From assembly GCA_964602445.1 (NCBI GenBank), contig CAZRQV010000004.1, positions 62,001-126,000 on the forward strand: 64,000 nt of DNA, written 5' to 3'. The notes below the pieces were generated by a model. That model was not told the DNA's origin, ran no database searches, and worked only from the letters and a program-made list of their open reading frames with translations. Source of the DNA: HGM12587 sp964602445. Its GTDB lineage: Bacteria; Bacillota; Clostridia; Lachnospirales; Lachnospiraceae. Each line of letters opens with the position of its first letter. Position 1 is the stretch's first letter. Made by a program: the position numbers and the translations under genes. Shown in pieces: positions 43,831 through 53,559 of this stretch.

Positions 43831-45177
43831 ATGAACAGAAATACCCAAGACTTTACCCAGGGAAATCTCTGGAAACAAATTTTTAAATTCAGTCTGCCTT
43901 TGATCTTTTCCAATCTTTTACAGGTACTTTTCAATATGGCAGATGTGGCTGTTGTAGGACAGTTTGCCGGTGCCAATGCACTGGGATCTGTCGGCTCTAC
44001 TTCCATCTTAGTCGTTTTATTTACAACAACGCTGATCGGAATTGCCGGCGGAATGAACGTACTGGTTGCGCAGGCGATCGGTTCCAAAAAGGAAAATGAC
44101 ATTAAAGAGATCGTACACAATTCTGCTTTCTTAAGTATCATCCTCGGAATTCTGATGATGGTTCTTGGCATTTGCTCCAGCCGTACGATCCTGGAACTTT
44201 TAAATACCAAACCGGAGCTTTTGGACGGTGCTTTGACTTACGTACGCATTTACTTTTTAGGGATTCCTGCCCTGATGCTCTATAATTTCGGTAACGCAGT
44301 ATTAAGTGCCGCCGGAGACACCAAGCGGCCACTGAAATATCTTGCGATTTCCGGCGTGATCAACCTGATCCTGAATCTCCTTCTTGTAATCGTTTTTCAT
44401 CTGGATGTAGCCGGAGTTGCCATTGCCAGCATCGCTTCCCAGTATATTTCCTGCATCCTTGTACTGCGTGCATTGATCAAAAGTCAGGAGGCTTTTGCGC
44501 TTCGTTTTCATTACCTGAAACCGAAAATGAGCCGGATCCGTTCGATTCTGGCATTGGGACTTCCCGGCGGCGCACAAAACGCACTTTTTCAGGTTGCCAA
44601 CCTGTTTGTGCAGCGATCGGTAAACCGTTTCAATGCAACTATGGTTTCCGGAAATTCTGCTGCAGCCAACGCAGACAATCTGGTTTACGAAACCTTAGCC
44701 GCACTGTATACTGCCTGTGCCTGTTTTATCGGACAGAACTATGGTGCCGGAAAAAAAGACAGGATCTTGAAAAGCTATTTTATCAGTCTGGCCTACTCCT
44801 TCGGAATCGGAGCTGTCATCGGAATTTTACTCTTAGTTTTTGGGGAAGAATTTCTCAGTCTTTTTACCAGCGATGCCGATGTGATCAAAGCCGGAATGTA
44901 CCGTCTGACCGTCATGGGATGCTCTTATCCGTTTTCTGTATTTATGGATAATACCATTGCCGCTTCCAGAGGTCTTGGAAAAAGCGTGGTTCCTACCATC
45001 ATTGTCATCATGGGATCCTGCGTGTTCCGACTGGTATGGATCTACACTATTTTTGAATATTTTGAAACGATCACCTCATTATATTTACTGTACATCTTTT
45101 CCTGGAGCATCACTGCCGTCGTCGAGATCATTTATTTTGCAAAGATCTACAAACAGCAGATCCAACTGATCTCCTAA
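43831..45177 (+). CDS. MATE-family efflux transporter
   Basis: Sodium- or proton-coupled multidrug/metabolite exporter by family. The 448 residues have twelve helices in two homologous halves, with the N-terminal signature GNLWKQIFKFSLPLIFSNLLQ cut here at 20, FNMADVAVVGQFAGANALG, and PGGAQNALFQVANLFVQR at the start of half two. AAGGAG upstream; 36 bases after the DUF6320 gene, so probably same operon. Substrate unknown. Confidence 0.92.
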   Translation: MNRNTQDFTQGNLWKQIFKFSLPLIFSNLLQVLFNMADVAVVGQFAGANALGSVGSTSILVVLFTTTLIGIAGGMNVLVAQAIGSKKENDIKEIVHNSAFLSIILGILMMVLGICSSRTILELLNTKPELLDGALTYVRIYFLGIPALMLYNFGNAVLSAAGDTKRPLKYLAISGVINLILNLLLVIVFHLDVAGVAIASIASQYISCILVLRALIKSQEAFALRFHYLKPKMSRIRSILALGLPGGAQNALFQVANLFVQRSVNRFNATMVSGNSAAANADNLVYETLAALYTACACFIGQNYGAGKKDRILKSYFISLAYSFGIGAVIGILLLVFGEEFLSLFTSDADVIKAGMYRLTVMGCSYPFSVFMDNTIAASRGLGKSVVPTIIVIMGSCVFRLVWIYTIFEYFETITSLYLLYIFSWSITAVVEIIYFAKIYKQQIQLIS

Positions 45178-45257
45178 ATTTTCGTGGTTGAAATTCGCAA
45201 TCCGAGGCATTATTATTAAAAGACACCAAATTATAAAAATAAAAGGAAGATAAGAAT

Positions 45258-46556
45258 ATGAACACATTACCAATTGAAGTACAGCAGCTTTTTGACTATT
45301 TAAATGCAGGAACTTCTGCATTTCACGTCATTGAACATTCCAGAGCAGTCTTAACAGCCGCTGGTTTTGAAGAAGTTACTTTAAAAGAATCGTGGAACCT
45401 TTCCAAAGGCGGCCGCTATTTCTGTGTACCATTCGGTACAACCCTTTATGCTTTTACGTTAGGAGAACACTGTGATCTTTCCAACGGCATCCACATCGGC
45501 GGCGCCCACACAGATTTCCCTACTTTAAAAGTGAAACCAAATCCGGAAATCGTTTCTCACGGCTATGTTCAGCTGAACACTGAAGTATACGGCGGTCCGA
45601 TCTTAAACACATTTTTTGACAGACCATTGTCTTTATCCGGAAAAGTCGTTACCCGCGGAGAACGTTATGATCAGCCAAAGGTTCATCTGATCGATTTTAA
45701 ACGACCGGTTCTCTATTTACCAAATCTGGCAATCCATATGAGCCGTGATGTCAATGAAAAAGGCGCACCGATTGACAATCAGAGACACCTCCTTCCAATG
45801 CTTGGAATGATCAACGATACTTTGAACAATGATACGAAATTTGTAGATCTGTTAGCTGCAGAGCTGCAGGTAGACAGCCATGATATTTTAGACTATGATC
45901 TGTGCATTTACCCGACAGAGAGTCCAAAACTGGTAGGAATCACAGAAGAATTTATCTCAGCACCGCGTCTGGATGACATTACTTCTGTTTCCGCTTTGAT
46001 CCACGGACTGATCGAAAGCCATAACGATGACCGCGTCAACCTTGTCTGCTTATTTGACAACGAAGAAGTGGGAAGTTTGAGCAAACAGGGCGCAGATTCT
46101 TCTCTGGCTTCCGTGATCATCGGCAAGATCTGGCAGGCATTCGGCAAAAACATGGTAGACTGCATGGCAGACATTTCTGACGGTCTGATGATCTCCGTCG
46201 ATGTTGCACACGCTTATCATCCAAACTATCCGGCACCACAGGATATTACCAACTATCCGGTTCTGAACGGCGGATTTATCTTAAAAACAGCAAGCAATCA
46301 GTCATATGCATGGGATCCTGAGATTTTAGGCGCACTGATCGATCTGTGCGACCGAAAAGAAATTCCGGTTCAGAGATTTGTAAAACAGTCTAACACCCGC
46401 GGCGGCGGTACCATCGCTTCTGTCATCTCTTCTCATCTTCCAATGAGAACAGCGGATCTTGGGGTTGGACTTCTGGCAATGCATTCTGCCTGTGAAATGA
46501 TGGGACTCAAAGATCAGGTTGCTCTGACACAGTTTGCAAAAGCATTCTTTGAATAA
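45258..46556 (+). CDS. apeB: M18-family metallo-aminopeptidase
   Basis: Cytoplasmic zinc aminopeptidase preferring acidic or other N-terminal residues. The 432 residues carry the family metal and active-site motifs: GGAHTDFPTLKVKP (His and Asp), PRLDDITS, FDNEEVGS with the catalytic Glu pair, ISVDVAHAYHPNYP, and C-terminal RGGGTIASV and MHSACEM. AAGGAAGAT site upstream. Full length. Confidence 0.93.
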   Translation: MNTLPIEVQQLFDYLNAGTSAFHVIEHSRAVLTAAGFEEVTLKESWNLSKGGRYFCVPFGTTLYAFTLGEHCDLSNGIHIGGAHTDFPTLKVKPNPEIVSHGYVQLNTEVYGGPILNTFFDRPLSLSGKVVTRGERYDQPKVHLIDFKRPVLYLPNLAIHMSRDVNEKGAPIDNQRHLLPMLGMINDTLNNDTKFVDLLAAELQVDSHDILDYDLCIYPTESPKLVGITEEFISAPRLDDITSVSALIHGLIESHNDDRVNLVCLFDNEEVGSLSKQGADSSLASVIIGKIWQAFGKNMVDCMADISDGLMISVDVAHAYHPNYPAPQDITNYPVLNGGFILKTASNQSYAWDPEILGALIDLCDRKEIPVQRFVKQSNTRGGGTIASVISSHLPMRTADLGVGLLAMHSACEMMGLKDQVALTQFAKAFFE

Positions 46557-46583
46557 GAGATTTGTCACAAAACATTTCCATAG

Positions 46584-46619
46584 AAAAAAGAGATCAGGAA
46601 CTCTCCCGATCTCTTTTTT
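46584..46619. terminator. Bidirectional terminator
   Basis: AAAAAAGAGATC (46584-46595) pairs with GATCTCTTTTTT (46608-46619) around a 12-base loop; serves convergent apeB and upp. Confidence 0.88.
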
Positions 46620-46634
46620 ATTTACTTTCTAAAA

Positions 46635-47264
46635 TTATCTGGTACCGAAAATACGGTCTCCGGCATCACCAAGACCCGGGCAGATGTATGCATGGTCATT
46701 TAATTCACGATCTAAATGTCCAAGATAAACCTGTACGTCCGGATGTGCTTCATGGAATTTTTCTAATCCTTCCGGAGCTGCGATGATGAACATACATTTG
46801 ATGTTCTTTCCGCCATGCTGTTTGATAAAATCTACTGCTGCGATTGCAGAACCGCCTGTTGCCAGCATTGGATCTGTTACAACGATGAGACGCTGATCGA
46901 TCGGATCTGGAAGTTTGCAGTAATATTCGTGTGGTTCATGTGTTTCAGGATCTCTGTAAAGACCAATGTGACCGATCTTTGCAGATGGTACCAGAGTAGT
47001 GATACCGTTTACCATACCAAGTCCTGCACGAAGGATTGGAACAACTGCAAGTTTCTTTCCAGCGATCATTGGGCTCATGCAGGTTTCCAGCGGAGTTTCC
47101 ACTTCTACGTCTTCTACCGGAAGATCTCTTAATGCTTCATAACCCATAAGGATAGAAATCTCTTCGATCAGTTTTCTGAATTCATTGGTTCCTGTTGCTT
47201 TGTTTCTAAGCATAGAAATTTTATGCTGGATCAATGGGTGATCCATAATAAATACATTTTCCAT
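46635..47264 (-). CDS. upp: Uracil phosphoribosyltransferase
   Basis: Salvages uracil to UMP using PRPP. The 209 residues begin MDHPLIQHKISMLRNKATGT a few residues in, contain VPILRAGLGMVNG, and the PRPP loop VTDPMLATGGSA, with C-terminal YICPGLGDAGDRIFGTR. Start ATG 47264 is taken because GGAGG lies seven bases upstream; the in-frame TTG four codons earlier falls in that site. Own consensus promoter, no purine/pyrimidine neighbour. Confidence 0.96.
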   Translation of the reverse strand: MENVFIMDHPLIQHKISMLRNKATGTNEFRKLIEEISILMGYEALRDLPVEDVEVETPLETCMSPMIAGKKLAVVPILRAGLGMVNGITTLVPSAKIGHIGLYRDPETHEPHEYYCKLPDPIDQRLIVVTDPMLATGGSAIAAVDFIKQHGGKNIKCMFIIAAPEGLEKFHEAHPDVQVYLGHLDRELNDHAYICPGLGDAGDRIFGTR

Positions 47265-47311
47265 ATTTTCCTCCAACGATGTATAAATGATTTCATTTGT
47301 TTTCTGTAGCG

Positions 47312-47340
47312 ATTATACCCCATTTTTCTTTTATTGACAA
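47312..47340 (-). promoter_or_regulatory. Promoter of upp
   Basis: TTGTCA (47340-47335), 17-base spacer, perfect TATAAT (47317-47312) on the minus strand. Confidence 0.8.
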
Positions 47341-47360
47341 CAGCCTTTTACAAAGGTTTC

Positions 47361-49562
47361 TTAAGATTCTATAAGGTTCCATAAGATCCAGGAAGCCGGC
47401 GCATTCTTTTCTAATTCTTCGGTTCCATACTGCGTTGCCAGATTCTTCGTATTTTCTAAAAACGTATCAAACCAGTCCTGACCGGTCTCGTACAGTACAT
47501 CGTGATGCGGAATTCCCCAGCCGTCCATAATGTCCATACAAAGCTGTTCCATTACTGTTCCTCGCAGATCGGTCTGACCGCCTTTTAAAAACTCGGTAAA
47601 GCAATAGCGAAGCGTATATTCTTCATAGCTCAATAATTCTTTATATTCCTGCAGATGTGCCTGAATCCGCTCCTCTGCAGAGGATACTTCTTTTGGCGAA
47701 CTGCACACGGTTTCTAACAGTGTTTCAATCCCGTCTTTCAGACTGCCTCTAATCTCAAAGCACGCCATGGCTTTATCATAAGATTCCGCCTGCAGTTGTG
47801 CTAAATAGATCTGCTCATTCAAAGCATTTTCTGCCGATACTCCCGGAAATTTTTCCCGGACATCTTCTGTATAATAGCCTCCATCTCTCGGTTCCCAATA
47901 GTCCTTCAACAAATATTCACCCGATTCACTGATAGAAAATGTAATGGCCGTAGGAACGCAGCTTTCACCGACTACCTGAATCACTTCCGAATCATACATC
48001 TCATAAGTTCGCATCAACACCAGAAGATACACCGTTTCTTCTTCTGCCGTATCCCGATCTGCACCGTTCCTGATTTCATTTGCCAGCATCACATGGCTCT
48101 CAATCCGAATGGTACCTTCTTTCGCATTCTGTTTCTCATTTTCCAAAATCGCAGCAGAGATCACTTCTTCCAATTTTCTCCAATCCGTCTGTATCTTCGA
48201 GTCATCTCCGATATAATCTGTTCTGTATGGTTCTAAAGATTTTGCTGCTGAATCCGCAATGCGGACTTCCACATTTTCCACATGAACAAAAACAACCCGA
48301 TCGTTCTCTGTAGGATTCTGCACATTGACACCGATCTGAAACCATCTTCCCTTCTCTGCCTTCATTTTTACCGGCATCCCATGGGTAAGATATACAGGGG
48401 TATCGTAGGCATTTTCTTCTTTTGCTTCCACCGGTTTCAAAGACACTTCCGTATCTCCAAGACCTTCTCCCGCGGAAAGGAAAATTTCATTTTTCCACGG
48501 TGAAATCTCTTCTTCCGAATATACGATTTTTTCCTGACTTCCTGCCGGTATGACAATTTTGATATCATAAGCCCCTTTTTTCGGATTGGTCAAAAAACAA
48601 ACTGCTACGATCACAACAGTCAGCACTGCTGCAATCATTGCCCACCAGGCAGGCTTTTTATAATTCATCACTGCTTTTACCCTTTCTTTCACTCGAATTT
48701 CTCCGAACGCCAGCGGTCCGGCTGCAATCCTTTCTCCAGGAACGCTGCAGTTTAAAAGTACCTGAGAATAATCCGCTTTTTGTCCTTGATCCAGATGACG
48801 GATCACTTTTTCATCACAGGCAAGCTCCAGATCCCGACAGAACAGTACATATGCCAGCCATAACAAGGGATGAAACCAATACACCGACAGCAGAAGAAAT
48901 CCCAACGGTTTCCACCAATGATCCTTTCTTTGGATATGAGACTTTTCATGAGCAATGATATAGTCCAATGCTTCTTCCTGCACATCAAAAGGCACATAAA
49001 TCTTCGGATGACAGATTCCGGATACAAAAGGAGAATTTACCTGCTCACTTTGAAACACACATCCCTGATACCGCACTGCTGCTGCAACTTTTCGATGCAG
49101 CTTCATCCCAGTCCAACCGCTGTACAAAAACAGGCACAGCATCCCCAGAATCCATACCCGCGCACAAACAGGAAGGAGGGTTGTCTCTATAGTGGACGGC
49201 TCCTCTAACCGGTCTGCTTTGGTTACCACATAAAACCCATTCTCACCGGAAGAAATCGGTTTTCTGCCCTCTGCAACTGCCGCATCATAAATCTGCGACG
49301 AATCATGATGTATTTGTACCTGTCCTACATAATCATCTTTCCACGCTTCGATCACAGCACCGCTGCCCAGTGATTCCGGCATTAAAGAAAAAGAGCTTTC
49401 CAAAGAAAACGGGCAGATCAGCCGCAGTCCGACGATTCCCCACAATACCACACGGAACCATTTCGGTGCTTTCGGAAAAAGACCTCTTAACAGCAGCACC
49501 ACCAGAACGATCCAGCCTGCCGACAGACTCCTGCTTAAAATTTTCGTAAAAAGTACGGTCAT
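47361..49562 (-). CDS. BlaR1/MecR1-like M56 membrane metalloprotease sensor
   Basis: Signal-transducing membrane protease expected to inactivate the BlaI-type repressor encoded before it. The 733 residues have membrane helices at about 10-30, 35-55, 125-145 and 305-325; the M56 zinc motif HEKSH (HExxH) in IIAHEKSHIQRKDHWW near residue 210; and a cytoplasm-facing zinc-ligand region LELACDEKVI. The C-terminal 400 residues are a beta-rich extracellular region unlike the penicillin-binding domain of true BlaR1, so beta-lactam sensing is doubtful. Overlaps the repressor gene by 4 bases. No beta-lactamase or efflux gene follows. Confidence 0.85.
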   Translation of the reverse strand: MTVLFTKILSRSLSAGWIVLVVLLLRGLFPKAPKWFRVVLWGIVGLRLICPFSLESSFSLMPESLGSGAVIEAWKDDYVGQVQIHHDSSQIYDAAVAEGRKPISSGENGFYVVTKADRLEEPSTIETTLLPVCARVWILGMLCLFLYSGWTGMKLHRKVAAAVRYQGCVFQSEQVNSPFVSGICHPKIYVPFDVQEEALDYIIAHEKSHIQRKDHWWKPLGFLLLSVYWFHPLLWLAYVLFCRDLELACDEKVIRHLDQGQKADYSQVLLNCSVPGERIAAGPLAFGEIRVKERVKAVMNYKKPAWWAMIAAVLTVVIVAVCFLTNPKKGAYDIKIVIPAGSQEKIVYSEEEISPWKNEIFLSAGEGLGDTEVSLKPVEAKEENAYDTPVYLTHGMPVKMKAEKGRWFQIGVNVQNPTENDRVVFVHVENVEVRIADSAAKSLEPYRTDYIGDDSKIQTDWRKLEEVISAAILENEKQNAKEGTIRIESHVMLANEIRNGADRDTAEEETVYLLVLMRTYEMYDSEVIQVVGESCVPTAITFSISESGEYLLKDYWEPRDGGYYTEDVREKFPGVSAENALNEQIYLAQLQAESYDKAMACFEIRGSLKDGIETLLETVCSSPKEVSSAEERIQAHLQEYKELLSYEEYTLRYCFTEFLKGGQTDLRGTVMEQLCMDIMDGWGIPHHDVLYETGQDWFDTFLENTKNLATQYGTEELEKNAPASWILWNLIES

Positions 49563-49924
49563 GATCCGCCTCCTTTCCTGATTCGATCGATCATCTGCTG
49601 CACTTCATCCAGCTCCTTTTCTGACATTTTCTGATGTTTGGTAAAAGCTGCAATAAACGCAGGCAAAGAACCTTCAAACTTCTTTTCCACCAGTTCTTCA
49701 ATCTCACTTACCTGTGCTTCCTCTTTAGAAATAAGGGATGTGATCATTCCCTGATCATTTTTCAGAACCTCTCGTTCTCCAAGACGCTTGATCACGGTAT
49801 AAGTGGTTGTCCGCTTCCAGCCAAGCTGCTCCTGACACAACTTTACCAACTGTACGGTAGTTACCGGCTCCTGTTCCCATAAGATCAGGCAGAATCTGTA
49901 TTCACTCTCAAAAATCTTTGGCAT
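49559..49924 (-). CDS. BlaI/MecI/CopY-family repressor
   Basis: A 121-residue winged-helix repressor: LILWEQEPVTTVQLVKLCQE, WKRTTTYTVIKRLGEREVL (recognition helix about 40-58) and a C-terminal dimerisation helix region with VEKKFEGSLPAFIAAF. Start ATG 49924 is seven bases after AGGAGG; GTG and ATG codons further upstream overlap the site. Two palindromes in its promoter are obvious operators. Paired with the M56 protease gene. Confidence 0.93.
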   Translation of the reverse strand: MPKIFESEYRFCLILWEQEPVTTVQLVKLCQEQLGWKRTTTYTVIKRLGEREVLKNDQGMITSLISKEEAQVSEIEELVEKKFEGSLPAFIAAFTKHQKMSEKELDEVQQMIDRIRKGGGS

Positions 49925-49944
49925 TCTCATTCCTCCTTTCACCT

Positions 49945-49960
49945 GTCTAACTTATTAGAC
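49945..49960 (-). promoter_or_regulatory. BlaI-type operator 1
   Basis: GTCTAA-CTTA-TTAGAC, perfect 6-bp arms, between promoter and start codon of the repressor gene. Confidence 0.65.
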
Positions 49961-49972
49961 TTTTATATTTTT

Positions 49973-50001
49973 AGTCTACTACGTTAGACTGTTGACGTCA
50001 A
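49973..50001 (-). promoter_or_regulatory. blaI promoter with BlaI-type operator 2
   Basis: Minus-strand TTGACG (50001-49996), 17-base spacer, TAGACT (49978-49973). The -10 is one arm of AGTCTA (49973-49978)/TAGACT (49985-49990), a second operator with the same half-site as operator 1, centred 29 bp from it. Confidence 0.6.
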
Positions 50002-50031
50002 CGAAAGAATTTCTTAAGAACCGCTCTCAAC

Positions 50032-50067
50032 AAAAAAACAACCGACCCTCGTAAAAGGAATCGGCTG
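50032..50067 (-). terminator. Terminator after small membrane protein gene
   Basis: Minus-strand CAGCCGA (50067-50061) pairs with TCGGTTG (50045-50039, one G-U), followed by seven T. Confidence 0.65.
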
Positions 50068-50081
50068 ATTTTTATAAAAAC

Positions 50082-50495
50082 TTATGAACTACGAATACGT
50101 TCCACTTTTTCATAGATGACATAGATGAAATAAACAATCACCATCGCTATGGATGCAGCTAACCCTATATAAAATTCTGGAAATGCCCACCGGATGCTGT
50201 TCTGTAAGTTTATTTCACCTGTAATCGTCATGATGTGCCATGTAAAAAACTTGTATACTTCGGAAAACACGATACCAATGGTTCCTAAGGCTCCTAAAAA
50301 CGTTCCAATCATCCGTTTTCTGAAAGGAACCCATACACCGATTACAAATAAAACAACCGATACAATCCCTATCGGATTCCATAAATTGATCAAACCTGTG
50401 ATTTCCTGAACCCCTTTCTTACCGCCATACTGATTCAAAAGCATGGGCAATAAACTAACTATAAACAATGCCGTTACTGTCATTTTCTTTTTCAT
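50082..50495 (-). CDS. Small membrane protein of unknown function
   Basis: About 137 residues with four hydrophobic helices (about 8-25, 38-56, 65-83, 105-130), a basic N-terminus and basic C-terminus. AAGGAG lies ten bases before ATG 50495; a GTG two codons earlier is also possible. No family recognised. Stands alone between the blaI operon and a MATE gene on the same strand. Confidence 0.7.
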   Translation of the reverse strand: MKKKMTVTALFIVSLLPMLLNQYGGKKGVQEITGLINLWNPIGIVSVVLFVIGVWVPFRKRMIGTFLGALGTIGIVFSEVYKFFTWHIMTITGEINLQNSIRWAFPEFYIGLAASIAMVIVYFIYVIYEKVERIRSS

Positions 50496-50607
50496 TCCCA
50501 CGCAGCTCCTTTCTAAAACGGTTCGTTATTACTTGTATTTTAGCATGTGGAACAATCCATGGGAATGCACTTTAGAAAAACTTAAAAATATATTAAAATA
50601 AAGTTTC

Positions 50608-51951
50608 TTATTTATCTTTTTGCATCAATACCGAAAATGCGATCAAACAAATGAATACAGAAATGACTGATCCTGACGAAGTTGCAAGTCCCATTGGAAA
50701 TAAACTGTCCGGAAACATTGTCGAAGTCAGATACACTCCCGGAATCCGCATCAGCATAATTGCAATGATATTATGTAAAAAGGAAAGTTCTGATCTTCCG
50801 ATGGCACAGAAATATCCGCTGAAACAGAAATGGATTCCTGCGAAAATACAGTCCCATACATATCCGCGTAAATACTGACCGCCCAATCTGACTACTTCCA
50901 TTCCTTCCGCCGTCGCTGTATCTGTAAACAGTCCCACTACCGGTTCTGCCACAAACTGCATCGTCACTGCCACAACACAGCCAAATCCAACCGCAAGGAT
51001 CACCGCATAACGGAGCGTTTCAATCGCACGTTTCGGTTTTCCGGCTCCGATATTCTGTGCTCCAAGTGCAGATACGGTAGAAAGCAGGGAAGAAGGCACA
51101 AGAAACAGGAAACTGATCACTTTTTCCACAATACCTACTGCGGCCGAATCATTTAATCCACGATGATTGGCAATGATGGTGATAATGATAAATGCGATCT
51201 GGATCAATCCATCCTGAAGTGCTACCGGAACACCAATCTTTAAAATACTGCCCATTGCTGTACGGTTCGGTTGAAAATCCCTTTTTGACAAATGAATCCC
51301 GGTATTTTTCTTTAAAATCATTCCCAAAGACACTGCGACACTGATTGCCTGTGACAATGTGGTTCCCAGCGCTGCCCCTGCCGGACCCAGATGAAAGATT
51401 CCCATAAAAATATAATCTAATATGATATTGGCAGCACATGCAATGGCGATAAAATACATGGGACTTTTCGAATCTCCCATTCCACGAAATATTGCACTGA
51501 GCACATTATAAGCAGTAATAAACGGAATTCCGATAAAGCAGATGGTCAGATACGCTTTTGTCCCTGCAACTGCATCTGCTGGCGTAGACATCACTGCCGT
51601 GATCGGATCTACAAACAATACTAACAGCAATGCCAATACTGCCGCCACTGCCATAAAAATCGTTACTGTATTCCCAATTCCGATGGCAGCCTTCTTTTGA
51701 TCTTCTGCGCCGATAGACTGACCGATAAATACGGTCGCCCCCATGGCAAGTCCCACGATCATCACTGTCAGCATATGCATGACCTGAGAACCGATGGAAA
51801 CGGCTGTGGTCTGTGCAACGGTACCAAATTGTCCGATAATATAAAGGTCTGCCATTCCATAAAGCGTCTGAAGTAAATACGAGAACAAATACGGCAACGA
51901 AAAGATCAGGATATTTTTCCATACACTGCCGCTGGTTAAATTTTTTTCCAT
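50608..51951 (-). CDS. MATE-family efflux transporter (second copy)
   Basis: Twelve-helix exporter of 447 residues, with GSVWKNILIFSLPYLFSYLL and YGMADLYIIGQFGTVAQTTA at the N-terminus and DGLIQIAFIIITIIANHRG opening the second half. It is a different subgroup from the MATE gene at 43831 (only general family similarity). Single gene; substrate unknown. Confidence 0.92.
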   Translation of the reverse strand: MEKNLTSGSVWKNILIFSLPYLFSYLLQTLYGMADLYIIGQFGTVAQTTAVSIGSQVMHMLTVMIVGLAMGATVFIGQSIGAEDQKKAAIGIGNTVTIFMAVAAVLALLLVLFVDPITAVMSTPADAVAGTKAYLTICFIGIPFITAYNVLSAIFRGMGDSKSPMYFIAIACAANIILDYIFMGIFHLGPAGAALGTTLSQAISVAVSLGMILKKNTGIHLSKRDFQPNRTAMGSILKIGVPVALQDGLIQIAFIIITIIANHRGLNDSAAVGIVEKVISFLFLVPSSLLSTVSALGAQNIGAGKPKRAIETLRYAVILAVGFGCVVAVTMQFVAEPVVGLFTDTATAEGMEVVRLGGQYLRGYVWDCIFAGIHFCFSGYFCAIGRSELSFLHNIIAIMLMRIPGVYLTSTMFPDSLFPMGLATSSGSVISVFICLIAFSVLMQKDK

Positions 51952-52025
51952 AACAAACTTCCTCCTCTGTCTATAAATAAAATAATAAACTCCATAATCA
52001 ATGCAGAGTCAAGGATTTTTTCAAT

Positions 52026-52063
52026 AAAAAAGGAATGTCAGTATTTTTACCCACATTCCTTTT
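52026..52063 (-). terminator. Terminator after the rRNA methyltransferase gene
   Basis: AAAAGGAATGT/ACATTCCTTTT (52028-52038, 52053-52063), 14-base loop, followed on the minus strand by T-rich sequence; about 75 bases after the stop. Confidence 0.75.
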
Positions 52064-52137
52064 GATCTTAATATATTCATTCACTCAATGCCGCACTGGT
52101 TTTTCATCTGGTATTCTCCGGCACCGATGCTGCCGAT

Positions 52138-53490
52138 TTAACATTTAGATAAAAGGCACACCGTCTCGACATTTCCTGTGTTCGGGAACATATCTACGCA
52201 GCAGCATTTTTCTACCTGATATCCACGCTCCTGTAATGTTACCAGATCTCTCGCTAACGAAGTCGGTTTACAGGAAATATAGATCATACGATCTACACCA
52301 TAGTGAATGATCTTCTCCAATGCCTTCGGATGAATGCCGTCTCTTGGCGGATCCAGTACGATAAAGTCCGGTTTTTCTTCGATGGTGTCCAGAACTTTCA
52401 GCACATCACCGGCCAGAAACTCGCAGTTTTCCAGTCCGTTCAGTTTTGCATTTACTTTTGCTGCTTCTACAGCTTCCTCGATGATCTCCACACCTACTAC
52501 TTTTTTCGATACGGCTGCCAGAATCTGTGCGATCGTACCGGTTCCGCTGTACAGGTCAAACACGATCTGGTCTTTGGTACTGCCAATATATTCTCTTGCT
52601 TTGGAATAAAGTACCTCTGCTCCCAGAGAATTGGTCTGGAAGAAAGAGAACGGAGAAATTTTAAACTTCAGTCCTAACAGTTCTTCATAAAAGAAATCCT
52701 GACCATATAAAATATCGGTACCGTCATTCTGCACCACATCTGCCAGACTGTCATTTTTCGTATGCAGGATTCCGGCAAATTTTCCCTGGATCGGAAGTGC
52801 CAAAAGCTTTTCCACCCATGGCTGCAGATCCACTTCCATCTGTGTACTGGTTACCAGATCCACTAAAATTTCCTGTGTTTTGACCGCTTTTCTGACCAGT
52901 AAGTGACGCAGATATCCTTCATGGCGCATTTTCTGGAAAAACGGAACTTCTGCTTCGCGGAAATGTTCCAGTGTGGCTGTCAGGATCAATCTGAAATCCT
53001 GATCTACAATCTGGCAGTTCTCCACTTCTACGATATCATAAAAACCGCCTCTCTTATGCATTCCCAGAGAGAGAGGACCTCCTTTATAAGCATCTCCAAA
53101 AGAGAATTCCATTTTATTGCGGTATTCTGTATGTACCGGACTTGGAATGATTCCTTCAAATGGAATTTCCGGACAGACCGGTTCCAGTAAGGCACGTACC
53201 TGTGCTTCTTTCATTTTCAGCTGTTCTTCATAAGGCAGGGTCTGGAACTCACAGCCGCCGCAGATGCCGTAATGCGGACATGGGGATTCCGTTTCTGCCG
53301 GAGATTTTTCTAAAATTTCCAACAGTCTTCCTTCACATTTTCCTTTTCTCTTTTTTGTGATCGAGAGACTGATCTTCTGTCCTGCCAAGGCATGCTTTAC
53401 GATCACTTTTTCATCTTCAATAGTTAAAACACCTTTATTAGGGAAGGCTACATACTCTACCACGCCTTCACAAACCTGTCCTTTTTTCAT
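52138..53490 (-). CDS. rlmD: 23S rRNA (uracil-C5)-methyltransferase, RumA/RlmD type
   Basis: SAM-dependent methylation of uridine in 23S rRNA (in Bacillus one such enzyme covers two sites). The 450 residues start with a TRAM RNA-binding domain (about 1-60), then an iron-sulfur cysteine cluster CPHYGICGGC (about 72-81), the SAM loop DLYSGTGTIAQ, DPPRDGIHPKAL and the catalytic cysteine in YISCKPTSLARDL. Full length. A small acidic membrane protein gene and pcrA lie upstream on the same strand. Confidence 0.93.
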   Translation of the reverse strand: MKKGQVCEGVVEYVAFPNKGVLTIEDEKVIVKHALAGQKISLSITKKRKGKCEGRLLEILEKSPAETESPCPHYGICGGCEFQTLPYEEQLKMKEAQVRALLEPVCPEIPFEGIIPSPVHTEYRNKMEFSFGDAYKGGPLSLGMHKRGGFYDIVEVENCQIVDQDFRLILTATLEHFREAEVPFFQKMRHEGYLRHLLVRKAVKTQEILVDLVTSTQMEVDLQPWVEKLLALPIQGKFAGILHTKNDSLADVVQNDGTDILYGQDFFYEELLGLKFKISPFSFFQTNSLGAEVLYSKAREYIGSTKDQIVFDLYSGTGTIAQILAAVSKKVVGVEIIEEAVEAAKVNAKLNGLENCEFLAGDVLKVLDTIEEKPDFIVLDPPRDGIHPKALEKIIHYGVDRMIYISCKPTSLARDLVTLQERGYQVEKCCCVDMFPNTGNVETVCLLSKC

Positions 53491-53559
53491 CTTTTCTCTT
53501 ATCCTTTTCCCCTGTTTTCAATCACCTTGTAAACTATGGTGTCCCATAGAACAAAACGA

